Assembly: GCF_020881035.1 (NCBI RefSeq)
Contig: NZ_JAJITC010000006.1
Coordinates: 1-64,000 of the forward strand
Reading direction: 5' to 3'
Origin: Paraburkholderia translucens
Lineage (GTDB): Bacteria; Pseudomonadota; Gammaproteobacteria; Burkholderiales; Burkholderiaceae
Length of the DNA: 64,000 nt
Shown here: in pieces, positions 7,907 through 16,316 of the stretch
Layout of the letters: each line of letters begins with the position of its first letter
Position numbering within the stretch: position 1 is the stretch's first letter
Notes under the pieces: generated by a model
Seen by the model: only the letters and a program-made list of their open reading frames with translations
What the model was told of the DNA's origin: nothing
Databases searched by the model: none
Made by a program: the position numbers and the translations under genes

Positions 7907-8968
7907 TTACCTAAGAGTGGCGAGGTACGCCCAGAGATCGCCCGCCTCCTTCGGCGAGAGCTTCATGTCAGGCATGAGCGCGCCGGGTTTGATCTCCTGC
8001 GCGTGCTGGACCCAGTCCATCAAATTCCCCGGCGTATTGACGACGGTGCCCGCCGCGATGAGCCTGCGCGAAAGGACGTGCGTCAGGTCTGGCGCCTGCA
8101 CGCCTCGTGAGTGGCTGCCGCGAATCGAATGGCATCCTGCGCAGCGCTTTCCGAACAGTTCGGCACCGCGCTCGGACGGTGCGGTTGAGGGAGCGGGCGC
8201 CGGCGCCCGCTGCGCCGCCAACCATCGTTCAAAATCAGCCGTGTCCTCCGCATGCACTTCGAAGGCCATGTGCGCGTGCTGAAGGCCGCAATACTGCGTG
8301 CATTGGCCGCGGAACACACCAGGGCGGTCTGCCTGAATCCACTGGCGGTTGATCACGCCCGGTATCGCCTGGGTCTTGCCCGACAGCTTCGGCACCCAGA
8401 ACGCGTGGATGACGTCCGCGCTTTTCAGCAACACGAGCACCGGTGCACCCACAGGTATGTGCAACTCGTTAGCGGTCGTGAAGTGATCCTGTCCGTCGAC
8501 ATAGTCGACTTTCCACCACCAGTCGTACGCAGTGACGGTGACGGTCAGCGCTGGCTCGCGAGGAGGATCCGCGACGGTTGCAAGCACGGCAAGCATATAG
8601 ACTGCAATTCCAAACAGCGCGACGGTAGAAATTGCCGTGCCGACGTAGACGAAGCGCGTGCCTCCTTCGGTGCGGATCGAATTGGACTCGTCCTGCCGCC
8701 GGCGCCGGACCATCGCGAAGATGAGCATGACCGCGATGATCCCGCATACGAGCATGGAAATCGCCGCGAGCGCCCACCCGAGATGTAATACCGGCTGCGT
8801 TGCCGGCCCCTCGCTTCGCAGGAAATAGGCGAGCGGTGTTTTACCGGCAGCCAGCGACGCTGTTTGATCCGGCGCATTGCTATCAGCCCACGCGCCATCG
8901 GCGAACGCGATCGCCAACCCGAGGCTATAGCCGATGGCCTGTCTACTCCAGCGACGCTTGCAGATCAC
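7907..8968 (-). CDS. coxB: Cytochrome c oxidase subunit II with fused cytochrome c domain (caa3-type)
   Basis: A 353-residue protein with a signal/first membrane segment, a second membrane helix near 70-90 and a CuA cupredoxin domain. CuA ligands are visible: His in DVIHAFWVPKL, and Cys, Cys, His, Met in GQCTQYCGLQHAHM. A C-terminal cytochrome c domain has CAGCHSIRG near residue 275 and a distal Met in GALMPDMKL. This fused architecture defines caa3 oxidases. The start is a GTG with AAGGAG upstream; the nearby ATGs are out of frame. It is the first gene of the minus-strand oxidase operon, 11 bases ahead of the subunit I+III gene. Confidence 0.93.
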   Translation of the reverse strand: MICKRRWSRQAIGYSLGLAIAFADGAWADSNAPDQTASLAAGKTPLAYFLRSEGPATQPVLHLGWALAAISMLVCGIIAVMLIFAMVRRRRQDESNSIRTEGGTRFVYVGTAISTVALFGIAVYMLAVLATVADPPREPALTVTVTAYDWWWKVDYVDGQDHFTTANELHIPVGAPVLVLLKSADVIHAFWVPKLSGKTQAIPGVINRQWIQADRPGVFRGQCTQYCGLQHAHMAFEVHAEDTADFERWLAAQRAPAPAPSTAPSERGAELFGKRCAGCHSIRGSHSRGVQAPDLTHVLSRRLIAAGTVVNTPGNLMDWVQHAQEIKPGALMPDMKLSPKEAGDLWAYLATLR

Positions 8969-9837
8969 ATCATCTCCTTGCGCTACGCGTGACGAGCCAT
9001 CTGTAGTTCGGGTACGCCGTCATCCGCGACCGTTGCGCTCGCATTCGCAAACGGTATGCCGCGCGCGTGCCTCGGTTTAAGACGTGTGATCTGCCCGACG
9101 AATGTTCTTCGGAGTCGTGGAAAGCCGCCAAATCGATTAACGACAGCAATTTGTGTTCCCCGGCATCACGGAAGTTGGCCCGATATTCATTAACAAAACT
9201 CCTCCTGTTATGGCACGGCATGCCATATCTGTGCGAGTCCGGGCGTCCCGCCAAGGCGTCTCGATGGCATTCAGCTAAATTTCATCGTCGCTCCATGTCG
9301 GTACCGCACATATCACGCTGTGCTTTTTACAATCAATTGAAACTTCTCCGGCGGTGATAGCGCGCTGTCAGTTCTAACCGTTGCCCATCGTCTACGCGGT
9401 GGCTGAGGATGTCGAATTCTTCGGCGCAGGCGGACGAACCGGCAGTTCGGCGCGTCATCACAGGCGCTCACCGTGCCAATGGATGACGACTGAAAGCGGC
9501 ATACGAATTGCAAGAAAGACACGCCGGTTGGGCGCAAGAACCGGGAGAAGGCCGACGTCGAGTTCATTCCGTCACGCCACGAAGAGAGAGCATCAGGGCG
9601 CGGCTCCTCGACGTTCCGCTCTCTGCGCTGCTCGGCCTGCTTCGTCGCACGGTACCGGGTACGGCAGCGGCGGCTTCACAACGAAGGAAGCAACGCCTTT
9701 TACCGCGCGTCGCTCCTTTAAACGCTTCAGAAACGCGGGATATCAGGTCAGGAGCCGCGCAACGGCGGTAAGTCGGCACCGCCGTTGCGGCCCGTCGGAA
9801 CTTATCGCTGAAACACAATTCCCGAGGGAGTTCACGA
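8969..9837. other. 869-bp divergent intergenic region
   Basis: No frame here has family resemblance or credible start signals. It separates the minus-strand oxidase operon from the plus-strand SDR gene and must carry both promoters. The stretch 9160-9360 is less GC-rich than its surroundings and is the best place for the oxidase promoter. A strong inverted repeat lies at 9759-9788. Confidence 0.5.
9759..9788. repeat. 11-bp perfect hairpin upstream of the SDR gene
   Basis: GCAACGGCGGT, an 8-base loop (AAGTCGGC) and the exact complement ACCGCCGTTGC, ending 49 bases before the SDR start codon. No T-run follows. It could be an operator or a 5'-leader structure of the SDR/GH15 mRNA. Confidence 0.5.
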
Positions 9838-10839
9838 ATGGGCCAAGTCGTTGTCGTTACAGGAGCGAGCGCCGGCGTAGGGCGCGCGTGCGCAGAAGAG
9901 TTTGCGCGGCACGGCTATCGCGTCGCCCTCCTCTCCCGAGAACCCGCGCGTCTTCAGCGCGCTGCAGACGAGATTCATGGTGCTCACGGAGTGGATACGC
10001 TCGCGGTGCCGACGGATGTGGCGGATGCGTCGCAGGTCCTTGCCGCCGCGGCGCAGGTCGAAAGCTCGTTGGGTCCGATCGATGTATGGGTGAATGTAGC
10101 CATGGCAACGGTCTTTGCGCCCGTCTCGATGCTGACTCCCGAGGAAATCGAGCGCGGCACGAGGGTTACGTACCTGGGCCAGGTACATGGCATGGTGGCG
10201 GCGCTCTCCCGGATGCGTCCACGAAATCGCGGGACGATCGTCAATGTCGGCTCTGCGTTGGGCTATCGCTCCGTTCCGCTTCAATCGGTCTACTGCGGTG
10301 CAAAAGCCGCGATTCGGGGGTTCACCGATTCTCTGCGCTCAGAACTCATCCACGATGGTCTTCAGGTTCGCCTCACGATGGTCGACCTGCCCGCGATCAA
10401 TACGCCGCAGTTCGATTGGGCGCTCAACAAGATGGGGCGTCGGGCGCGGCCGGTGGCGCCGGTCTTTCAGCCGGAGGTTGCCGCGCGCGCGATCTTCTTT
10501 GCCGCGACGCACCGCCGTCGCGAGGTCTGGGTAGGCTTTTCGACCGTCAAGGCCATACTTGCCAACCGGATCGCGCCGGCGTTGCTTGACCGCTATCTTG
10601 CTCGGTCGGGCTATAGCGGCCAGCTCACCGACCAGCCCCTGGCCGACGGCACGGCAGGAAATCTGTTCGCCCCTGTCCCGGGCAACTTCGGCGCCCACGG
10701 ACGATTCGATGACGAGGCAAGGCAAACGAGTTACCAAATGCTGACCGACCGCCACCGCGCGTTGTTTTGGGCGGTGGCGGCCATCGGCGCTGCCAGCCTC
10801 ATCAGGTCGCTAGTCGATCGGCGGAACTCGCAAACATGA
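9838..10839 (+). CDS. SDR family oxidoreductase with C-terminal extension
   Basis: A 333-residue protein. The first 200 residues are a classical SDR fold with TGASAGVGRACAEEFARHG at the N-terminus, PTDVAD, an NVA in place of NAG, IVNVGSALGYRS with the catalytic Ser, and YCGAK as the Tyr-Lys pair. An extension of roughly 100 residues carries a short hydrophobic stretch near the end (ALFWAVAAIGAASLI), so it may be membrane-associated. GAGGGAG lies upstream of the ATG. Its stop overlaps the start of the next gene as ATGA, so the two are translationally coupled. The substrate is unknown. Confidence 0.9.
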   Translation: MGQVVVVTGASAGVGRACAEEFARHGYRVALLSREPARLQRAADEIHGAHGVDTLAVPTDVADASQVLAAAAQVESSLGPIDVWVNVAMATVFAPVSMLTPEEIERGTRVTYLGQVHGMVAALSRMRPRNRGTIVNVGSALGYRSVPLQSVYCGAKAAIRGFTDSLRSELIHDGLQVRLTMVDLPAINTPQFDWALNKMGRRARPVAPVFQPEVAARAIFFAATHRRREVWVGFSTVKAILANRIAPALLDRYLARSGYSGQLTDQPLADGTAGNLFAPVPGNFGAHGRFDDEARQTSYQMLTDRHRALFWAVAAIGAASLIRSLVDRRNSQT

Positions 10840-11243
10840 GCCCCCGGATCGCCGACTATGCGCTAGTCGGCAACGGCGAAACCGCCGCACTGGTCAGCCG
10901 CGAAGGAACGATCGACTGGCTGTGCTGGCCGCGATTCGACGACGACGCCTGCCTCGCCGCTCTTCTCGGAACGCCGGACAACGGTTGCTGGACACTAACC
11001 CCCGTCAAACAGGCCATTGGACAAAACCGGCGTTATGTACCGGACACCCTTATCGTTCAAACCGACATCCAGACAGCAGACGGTGAAGTGCGCCTGATCG
11101 ACTTCATGCCGATAAGTGCGTCACATAACGCGATCATCCGGATCATCGTCGGGTTGAGTGGCGCCGTGCTGATGCGCTCCACGCTGCGCCTGCGCAATTC
11201 CGAGCCGAATTCGCTCAGTTCACGTCGGGACGATATCAGCTAG
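10836..11243 (+). pseudogene. Glycoside hydrolase family 15 (glucoamylase/trehalase-like) N-terminal fragment
   Basis: Reads MSPRIADYALVGNGETAALV then SREGTIDWLCWPRFDDDACL, AALLGTP and IDFMPISA: the N-terminal beta-sandwich start of bacterial GH15 proteins that run to about 600 residues. Here the frame departs from the family after VLMRSTLRLR and stops at residue 135, well before the catalytic (alpha/alpha)6 barrel. The ATG is coupled by ATGA overlap to the SDR gene, an arrangement that looks ancestral. The missing 3' part is not found downstream, so this is a deletion rather than a simple frameshift. The truncated product cannot be an active hydrolase. Confidence 0.8.
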
Positions 11244-11397
11244 ACGCCCGGGAGCCGGGAATCGCTCAACACCGGGGAAGAGCCCCCCTGAGACTGCGCG
11301 ACCTATCGATTGGCGCAACGCCGGTCGCGACAGCAGGGGCATTCAGACCAACCAGTAGAACGCGTCGCCCGCACAGCCCCCGCACAACATGCACAGC

Positions 11398-11438
11398 CGA
11401 TATGTTTATCTGAATTTACTATTTAGTGTTTGCATAAC
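11398..11438 (+). promoter_or_regulatory. AT-rich 41-bp element, copy 1, upstream of the sulfur operon
   Basis: Starts with CGATATGTTTAT and ends with GCATAAC, in a clearly AT-rich patch 103 bases before the flavin monooxygenase start. It matches the 41-bp stretch at 21747-21787 at about 31 of 41 positions without gaps, and that copy lies upstream of the permease gene at the other end of the island. It is a candidate binding site for the sulfur-regulon activator (CysB/SsuR-type LysR protein), inferred from position and repetition. The rest of 11244-11540 shows no gene. Confidence 0.5.
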
Positions 11439-11540
11439 GCAGTGTTAGCCTCGCTTGCATCGTCCGCACACGGTCGTTCCGCGTTGCGTCTGTTGCGGCA
11501 TGGGATTCTCCATCGAACCGGATTTCCGCAAGGAGCTAAC

Positions 11541-12617
11541 ATGAGCGTCGAATTCATCGGCATGATTCAACAGCGCAAGGTGTCGGAGACGCACCTTCCA
11601 CAGGGCCCGGCGGTCGACACCGACTACGTGCGCGCCTTCGCGCAGGCGCATGAGAACGCCGGCTTCGATCGCATTCTCGTTCCGCACAGTTCGACGAGTC
11701 CCGACGCGACGATCACGATTGCGTATGCGGCAAGCGTGACATCGAAGGTTCATTTCATGCTCGCGCACCGCCCGGGCTTCGTCGCGCCCACGCTCGCGGC
11801 GCGGCAGATCGCCACGCTCGATCACTTCTCGGGCGGACGGCTCGCCGTGCACTTCATCTCGGGAGGAAGCGATGAAGATCAACGGCGCGACGGCGACTTC
11901 CTCAGTCACGACGAGCGTTACGCCCGCACCGACGAATACCTGCAGATTCTGCGCCGCGTATGGACGGAAGATCAGCCGTTCGACCACGAAGGCCGCTTCT
12001 ACCGCTTTGAAAAGGCATTCTCCGAAGTCAAACCGAAGCAGTCGCCGCACGTGCCGATCTACTTCGGCGGCGCGTCCGAGCCTGCCCTCGCCGTCGCGGG
12101 CAAGCACGCCGACGTCTATGCACTGTGGGGCGAATCGAAACAGCAGGTGCACGAACAGGTGACCCGCGTTCGAGCCGAAGCCTCGAAGCATGGCCGCAAC
12201 GTGCGGTTCTCCGTCTCGTTCCGGCCCATTCTCGCGACAACGGAAAAAGCCGCGTGGGAACGCGCCGAACACATCCTCGAAGAGACCCGCCGCCTGCGCG
12301 TCGAACAGGGATTTTCGCGCGGCGGTCCGCAACAGAGCGAAGGCGCGCGTCGGCTGCTCGCTGCCGCAGGCGATGGCGTCCGCGCTGACGAGCGTCTGTG
12401 GACAGCGGTGGCCAGGGAAATCGGCGGACGCTCGAATTCGACCGCGCTCGTCGGCACGCCGGAGCAGGTCGCGCAGACCCTCTCCGAGTACTACGAACTC
12501 GGCGTCACGACCTTCCTGATCCGTGGCTTCGATCCGCTCGAAGACGCGATCGACTACGGCCGCGAACTGATCCCCGCCACGCGCGAGCTGACTTCACGCT
12601 CGCGTCGCGCCGCCTGA
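11541..12617 (+). CDS. LLM-class flavin-dependent monooxygenase (SsuD-like alkanesulfonate monooxygenase)
   Basis: A 358-residue bacterial luciferase-like protein. It starts MSVEFIGMIQQRK and contains FMLAHRPGFVAPTLAARQ, LDHFSGGRLAVHFISGG, DEYLQILRRVW and HVPIYFGGASEPA, the order seen in SsuD and related FMNH2-dependent desulfonating enzymes. It also has the C-terminal ALVGTPEQVAQTL and FLIRGFDPLEDA. AAGGAG precedes the ATG. It is first in an operon with a small protein, a thiol dioxygenase and a rhodanese, near sulfonate-type transporters. The expected reaction is oxidative C-S cleavage of an organosulfonate (or sulfone) to sulfite plus aldehyde. A partner flavin reductase is not seen in the window. 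Confidence 0.9.
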   Translation: MSVEFIGMIQQRKVSETHLPQGPAVDTDYVRAFAQAHENAGFDRILVPHSSTSPDATITIAYAASVTSKVHFMLAHRPGFVAPTLAARQIATLDHFSGGRLAVHFISGGSDEDQRRDGDFLSHDERYARTDEYLQILRRVWTEDQPFDHEGRFYRFEKAFSEVKPKQSPHVPIYFGGASEPALAVAGKHADVYALWGESKQQVHEQVTRVRAEASKHGRNVRFSVSFRPILATTEKAAWERAEHILEETRRLRVEQGFSRGGPQQSEGARRLLAAAGDGVRADERLWTAVAREIGGRSNSTALVGTPEQVAQTLSEYYELGVTTFLIRGFDPLEDAIDYGRELIPATRELTSRSRRAA

Positions 12618-12633
12618 CAGGAACGATGCCGCC

Positions 12634-12885
12634 ATGAGTACTGTCAACGCGATTCGCCCTTCTCTCGCCTTTCGCGAGACGCCCGTGCGCAAGGTCTGGT
12701 TCGACGAGGAAGGCAACGTGTGCCACACGCAACTGCTCGCCGAAGCGGCTGGCACGCAGCAACCGATTCCGCACCAGGCGGCTGCGCTCACCCGTCAGCA
12801 GGTGGGCCGCGCCAATGGCGCCCGCTATTCATTCGACAGCCTGTACGAAGGCCTGCTCGAAACGGAACAGGATCTGCTCGACTGA
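12634..12885 (+). CDS. Small hypothetical protein of the sulfur operon
   Basis: An 83-residue soluble protein (STVNAIRPSLAFRETPVRKV at the start, ending LLETEQDLLD) with no recognised domain, one Cys and no membrane segment. Its ATG is 16 bases after the monooxygenase stop and its TGA overlaps the next ATG (TGATG), so it is tightly embedded in the operon. Codon use matches the neighbours, which supports it as a real gene. Function unknown; coupling to the thiol dioxygenase suggests a helper role in the same step. Confidence 0.75.
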   Translation: MSTVNAIRPSLAFRETPVRKVWFDEEGNVCHTQLLAEAAGTQQPIPHQAAALTRQQVGRANGARYSFDSLYEGLLETEQDLLD

Positions 12886-13481
12886 TGGCCATTCACCCAC
12901 TGCGTCAGTTCGTCGGCCGGATCGCGGAGCTTGTCGATTCGAACGTGCATGAGAGCGTGCTGCTCGAACGGGGCAAGCTCGCCTTGCGCGAGCTGATCCG
13001 CACCGACGACTGGCTGCCCCCCGCTTACGCGCAGCCGTCTCCCGAGCGCTATCAGCAATTCCTTCTCTATGCCGATGCGCGCCAGCGCTTCAGCGTGGTC
13101 AGCTTCGTGTGGGGACCAGGCCAGCAAACGCCGATTCACGACCACACGGTGTGGGGCCTCATCGGCGTGCTGCGCGGCGCGGAGCTTGCTGCGCCCTACG
13201 CGCGCCGCGACGACGGCTCTCTGCATCCAGGCGGCGACGAAGTCCGCCTCGATACGGGCGACGTCGCAGCGGTGTCTCCGTCGATCGGCGACATCCATCG
13301 CGTGCGCAACGCCTATGAGGATCGCACCTCGATCAGCATCCATGTATACGGCGCGAACATCGGCGCCGTGCGGCGCTTCACCTACTCAGCCGATGGCGCG
13401 CCGAAGCCGTTCATCTCCGGCTATTCCAACCAGACACTCCCGAACCTTTGGGACCTCAGCAAGGAACAACCTCAGCGATGA
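12885..13481 (+). CDS. Cysteine dioxygenase-family thiol dioxygenase
   Basis: A 198-residue cupin matching the bacterial cysteine/3-mercaptopropionate dioxygenase family. It shows the iron-ligand motif TPIHDHTVWGLIGVL (His-X-His) and a downstream third His in SIGDIHRVRNA, followed by SISIHVYGANI. These enzymes use Fe(II) and O2 to turn a thiol into a sulfinate. The start overlaps the previous stop and its stop overlaps the next ATG, so it is co-translated with the small protein and the four-domain rhodanese. Which thiol it oxidises cannot be decided from sequence; a thiol released from an organosulfur compound is a fair guess. Confidence 0.9.
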   Translation: MAIHPLRQFVGRIAELVDSNVHESVLLERGKLALRELIRTDDWLPPAYAQPSPERYQQFLLYADARQRFSVVSFVWGPGQQTPIHDHTVWGLIGVLRGAELAAPYARRDDGSLHPGGDEVRLDTGDVAAVSPSIGDIHRVRNAYEDRTSISIHVYGANIGAVRRFTYSADGAPKPFISGYSNQTLPNLWDLSKEQPQR

Positions 13482-15085
13482 AGTCATACCCTGTGCGCAC
13501 TTACGAAGCCGTGCGCCAAGCATTGCTCGCCCGACAGGAAATCGCGCTGCTCGACACGCGCGAGGAAGATCCGCACGCCCAGGCGCATCCGTTGTTCGCG
13601 GCGAATTTCCCGCTCTCGAGGATCGAACTCGACGCCTACACGCGTCTGCCGCGGCGCGACGTGCCGATCGTTCTGTTCGATGCCGGCGAAGGACTCGCGC
13701 GGCGCGCCGCTGATGTCTTCACGTCGCTCGGATACACACAGGTTGCGTTGCTCGCGGGCGGTCTCGACGGCTGGATTCGCGCCGGCGGCGAAGTGTTCCG
13801 CGATGTCAACGTGCCGAGCAAAGCGTTCGGCGAATTCGTCGAAGCGCAAAGGCATACGCCGTCGCTGTCGGCGCAAGCGGTGAACGCATTGCTCGTGAAT
13901 GGGGACGACGTCGTAGTGCTGGACGCGCGCCGCTTCGACGAATATCAGACGATGAATATTCCCGGCAGCATCAGCGTGCCGGGCGCGGAACTCGTGCTGC
14001 GCGCACGTGCGCTCGCGCCGGACCCGAAGACGCGCGTGATCGTCAATTGCGCGGGCCGCACGCGCAGCATCATCGGCGCGCAGTCGCTGGTCAATGCGGG
14101 CTTGCCGAACCCGGTGTCCGCGCTGCGCAACGGCACGATCGGCTGGACGCTCGCTGGGCACACGCTCGAACATGGCAGCGAGCGCCGCTTCGATCCGCTA
14201 GCGGGCCTGGACGACGCGAATCTCAACGCGTCGCGCCGCACGGCGCGGGCGTTGGCGGATCGCGCGGGCGTGCAGCGCACGACGCTCGATGAAGCAACGC
14301 GTTGGGCAGCGGAAACTTCGCGCACCACGTATCGCTTCGACGTGCGCACGCCCGACGAATACGAGCGCGCGCATGCGCCAGGTTTTCAAGGCGCGCCTGG
14401 CGGCCAGCTCGTGCAGGAGACGGAGATGTTCGCGCCGGTTCGCGGCGCGCGCGTCGTCCTGTTCGACGACGACGGCGTGCGAGCGAACATGACGGCCTCA
14501 TGGCTCGCGCAGATGAACATCGAGGTGTATGTCGCAGATGGCGCATCGGCGGAAGATCTCACGGCGAGCGGCGCGTGGCGAGGCGCGAAACCGCAGCCCG
14601 CACCGACGCCCGCCATTCGCGCCGGCGAACTGGCCGCACTGCTCGCGGATCCTGCCAGCGACACGCTCGTGATCGACGTCACGTCGAGTGCGAATTACGT
14701 AAAAGCGCACGTTCCGGGTGCCTGGTGGCTGATGCGTTCGCGTCTGTCACCGAACGCCGACGATCTGCGCGCGCTGCCCGATGCGAAGCAGTATGTGATC
14801 ACTTGCGGCTCGAGCGCGCTGGCGTCGTTCGTTGCGCCGGAGATCGCGGCGTTGACGGGCAAACCGGTGCATGTGCTCGAGGGCGGCACGGCCGCATGGA
14901 TCGCCGCGGGCCTGCCTGCGGAGGCGGGCGATCAACGGCTCGCATCGCCTCGCATCGACCGTTACCGGCGGCCTTATGAGGGCACCGACAACGCGCGCGA
15001 AGCGATGAACGCATATCTCGAGTGGGAGTATGGTCTCGTCGCGCAACTCGACCGCGACTGCACACATGGGTTCTTCGTGATCTGA
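13478..15085 (+). CDS. Four-domain rhodanese-family sulfurtransferase
   Basis: A 535-residue protein made of four tandem rhodanese domains (roughly 1-115, 125-245, 265-385 and 390-500). Domain 2 has a Cys loop, IVNCAGRTRS, and domain 4 has ITCGSSALAS. Domains 1 and 3 have Asp where Cys is expected (LFDAGEGLAR and LFDDDGVRAN) and should be inactive. This alternation of inactive and active domains resembles two fused two-domain sulfurtransferases. The ATG overlaps the dioxygenase stop. Position in the operon suggests handling of sulfane sulfur, thiosulfate or persulfide produced during organosulfur breakdown. A C-terminal tail (YLEWEYGLVAQLDRDCTHGF) follows the last domain. Confidence 0.9.
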   Translation: MKSYPVRTYEAVRQALLARQEIALLDTREEDPHAQAHPLFAANFPLSRIELDAYTRLPRRDVPIVLFDAGEGLARRAADVFTSLGYTQVALLAGGLDGWIRAGGEVFRDVNVPSKAFGEFVEAQRHTPSLSAQAVNALLVNGDDVVVLDARRFDEYQTMNIPGSISVPGAELVLRARALAPDPKTRVIVNCAGRTRSIIGAQSLVNAGLPNPVSALRNGTIGWTLAGHTLEHGSERRFDPLAGLDDANLNASRRTARALADRAGVQRTTLDEATRWAAETSRTTYRFDVRTPDEYERAHAPGFQGAPGGQLVQETEMFAPVRGARVVLFDDDGVRANMTASWLAQMNIEVYVADGASAEDLTASGAWRGAKPQPAPTPAIRAGELAALLADPASDTLVIDVTSSANYVKAHVPGAWWLMRSRLSPNADDLRALPDAKQYVITCGSSALASFVAPEIAALTGKPVHVLEGGTAAWIAAGLPAEAGDQRLASPRIDRYRRPYEGTDNAREAMNAYLEWEYGLVAQLDRDCTHGFFVI

Positions 15086-15166
15086 GCCGGGCAGGTGCGG
15101 GCCGCTCGGCGTCGCGCAAGCTGACGACGCAAGCGTCCTGCTCAAACTTGCTCGCTGCGTGCGTGC

Positions 15167-16078
15167 TCAGGCCGCCCGCGACAACTGCGCCGCCTTGAAA
15201 CATTGCTCGACGCTTTTGGCAAGCACGCTCAATGCCGACTCGAACTTGCCGAGTGCACGTGAGCGCACGATCCACACCGCGATCTGTGGCCTGAAGTCGC
15301 TCACGGAGACGACATCGAGTTGCGCGGCATGCGCGCTGGCGCGCAGCAGCGGTTGCGGTACCAGACCTAGTCCGACACCATCGGCGACGAGACCCAGTTG
15401 CAGTTCCGTGCCGAGCGTCTCCAGGTTCAGCTTCAGCGCGTGGCCTTGCGCCGCGAGCGTCTGCTGCAATCCCGCGCGAAAACCGCAGCCGTCCGGATTC
15501 AATACCCAGCCGTAAGCCTGGCATTCGGCAAGCGTATGCGCGCGCTTCTTCAGGCTGCCCTTGCGCGCGACCACAGCCAGCTTCAATTCACCGAGTACCT
15601 TGCCCGACAGCGCCTCGGGCAACACCCGATTGGCGGGCAGCAGCAAGATCGCGGCATCCAGTTCGCCGTCTTCGACCTTTTGCAGCAGCGGATTGCCCCA
15701 CCCTGTCGACACCTGCGCCCGCAGTTCGGGATACGCGCCGCGCAGCTCATGCAACGCCTTCAGCATCGCGACATCGGCGACGGTTTGCGCGACGCCCATC
15801 CGCAGCACGCCTGCAAGCGGCGCGTTCTCGGTGACGAGATGTCTGAGCGCGTCCACTTCGCGCACGATCGCGCGGCATTGATCGTAGACGGCGCGTCCCA
15901 TCGGCGTGGTTTTCAGCGGCTTGGTATTGCGGTCGAGCAGTTCGACGCCGAGCGCTTCCTCGAAGTTCTGGATGCGGCGCGTGACGGCCGGTTGTGTCAG
16001 CGCAAGAACTTCGGCTGCCTGACTCAGCGATTGGCTATGCACGACGGCAACGAAGGCCTCGATGTCATCGAGTTTCAT
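15167..16078 (-). CDS. LysR-family transcriptional regulator (sulfur island)
   Basis: A 303-residue LysR protein. The winged helix-turn-helix is at the N-terminus (MKLDDIEAFVAVVHSQSLSQ, AAEVLALTQPAVTRRIQNFE) and an effector-binding domain follows. The ATG at 16078 is chosen; the frame is open to 16114 but the extra residues are not LysR-like. It points towards the rhodanese gene (convergent) and is divergent from a sulfonate-type binding protein. The 238-bp gap between them has the AT-rich stretch 16180-16260, the usual place for a LysR operator. Likely activator of the flanking organosulfur genes. Confidence 0.9.
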   Translation of the reverse strand: MKLDDIEAFVAVVHSQSLSQAAEVLALTQPAVTRRIQNFEEALGVELLDRNTKPLKTTPMGRAVYDQCRAIVREVDALRHLVTENAPLAGVLRMGVAQTVADVAMLKALHELRGAYPELRAQVSTGWGNPLLQKVEDGELDAAILLLPANRVLPEALSGKVLGELKLAVVARKGSLKKRAHTLAECQAYGWVLNPDGCGFRAGLQQTLAAQGHALKLNLETLGTELQLGLVADGVGLGLVPQPLLRASAHAAQLDVVSVSDFRPQIAVWIVRSRALGKFESALSVLAKSVEQCFKAAQLSRAA

Positions 16079-16316
16079 TGATGGGTTCAGCCTGAAGTAT
16101 CGGATCGACCGCAACAGTACGGGACTAGCGCGAGCTTAGCGCGTCGGCGCGCTTCAGTTCAAGCGCATACGCGCTTTTCTCGCTCGCATATTAGCAAAGC
16201 AGAACAATGCGTTTGCCTTATAAAAGCCGCATACGTATCGTGTGTTTTCCGCTTCCCGATTTCGCAAGCGCCTGGCTTGCGCGCTTTGCCTCCCGATATA
16301 CATCTTCGAGCCTCTC

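Noticed and set aside
9381..10589. 402-codon frame over the SDR gene
   Set aside because: Arg/Ser-rich shadow in another frame of the SDR.
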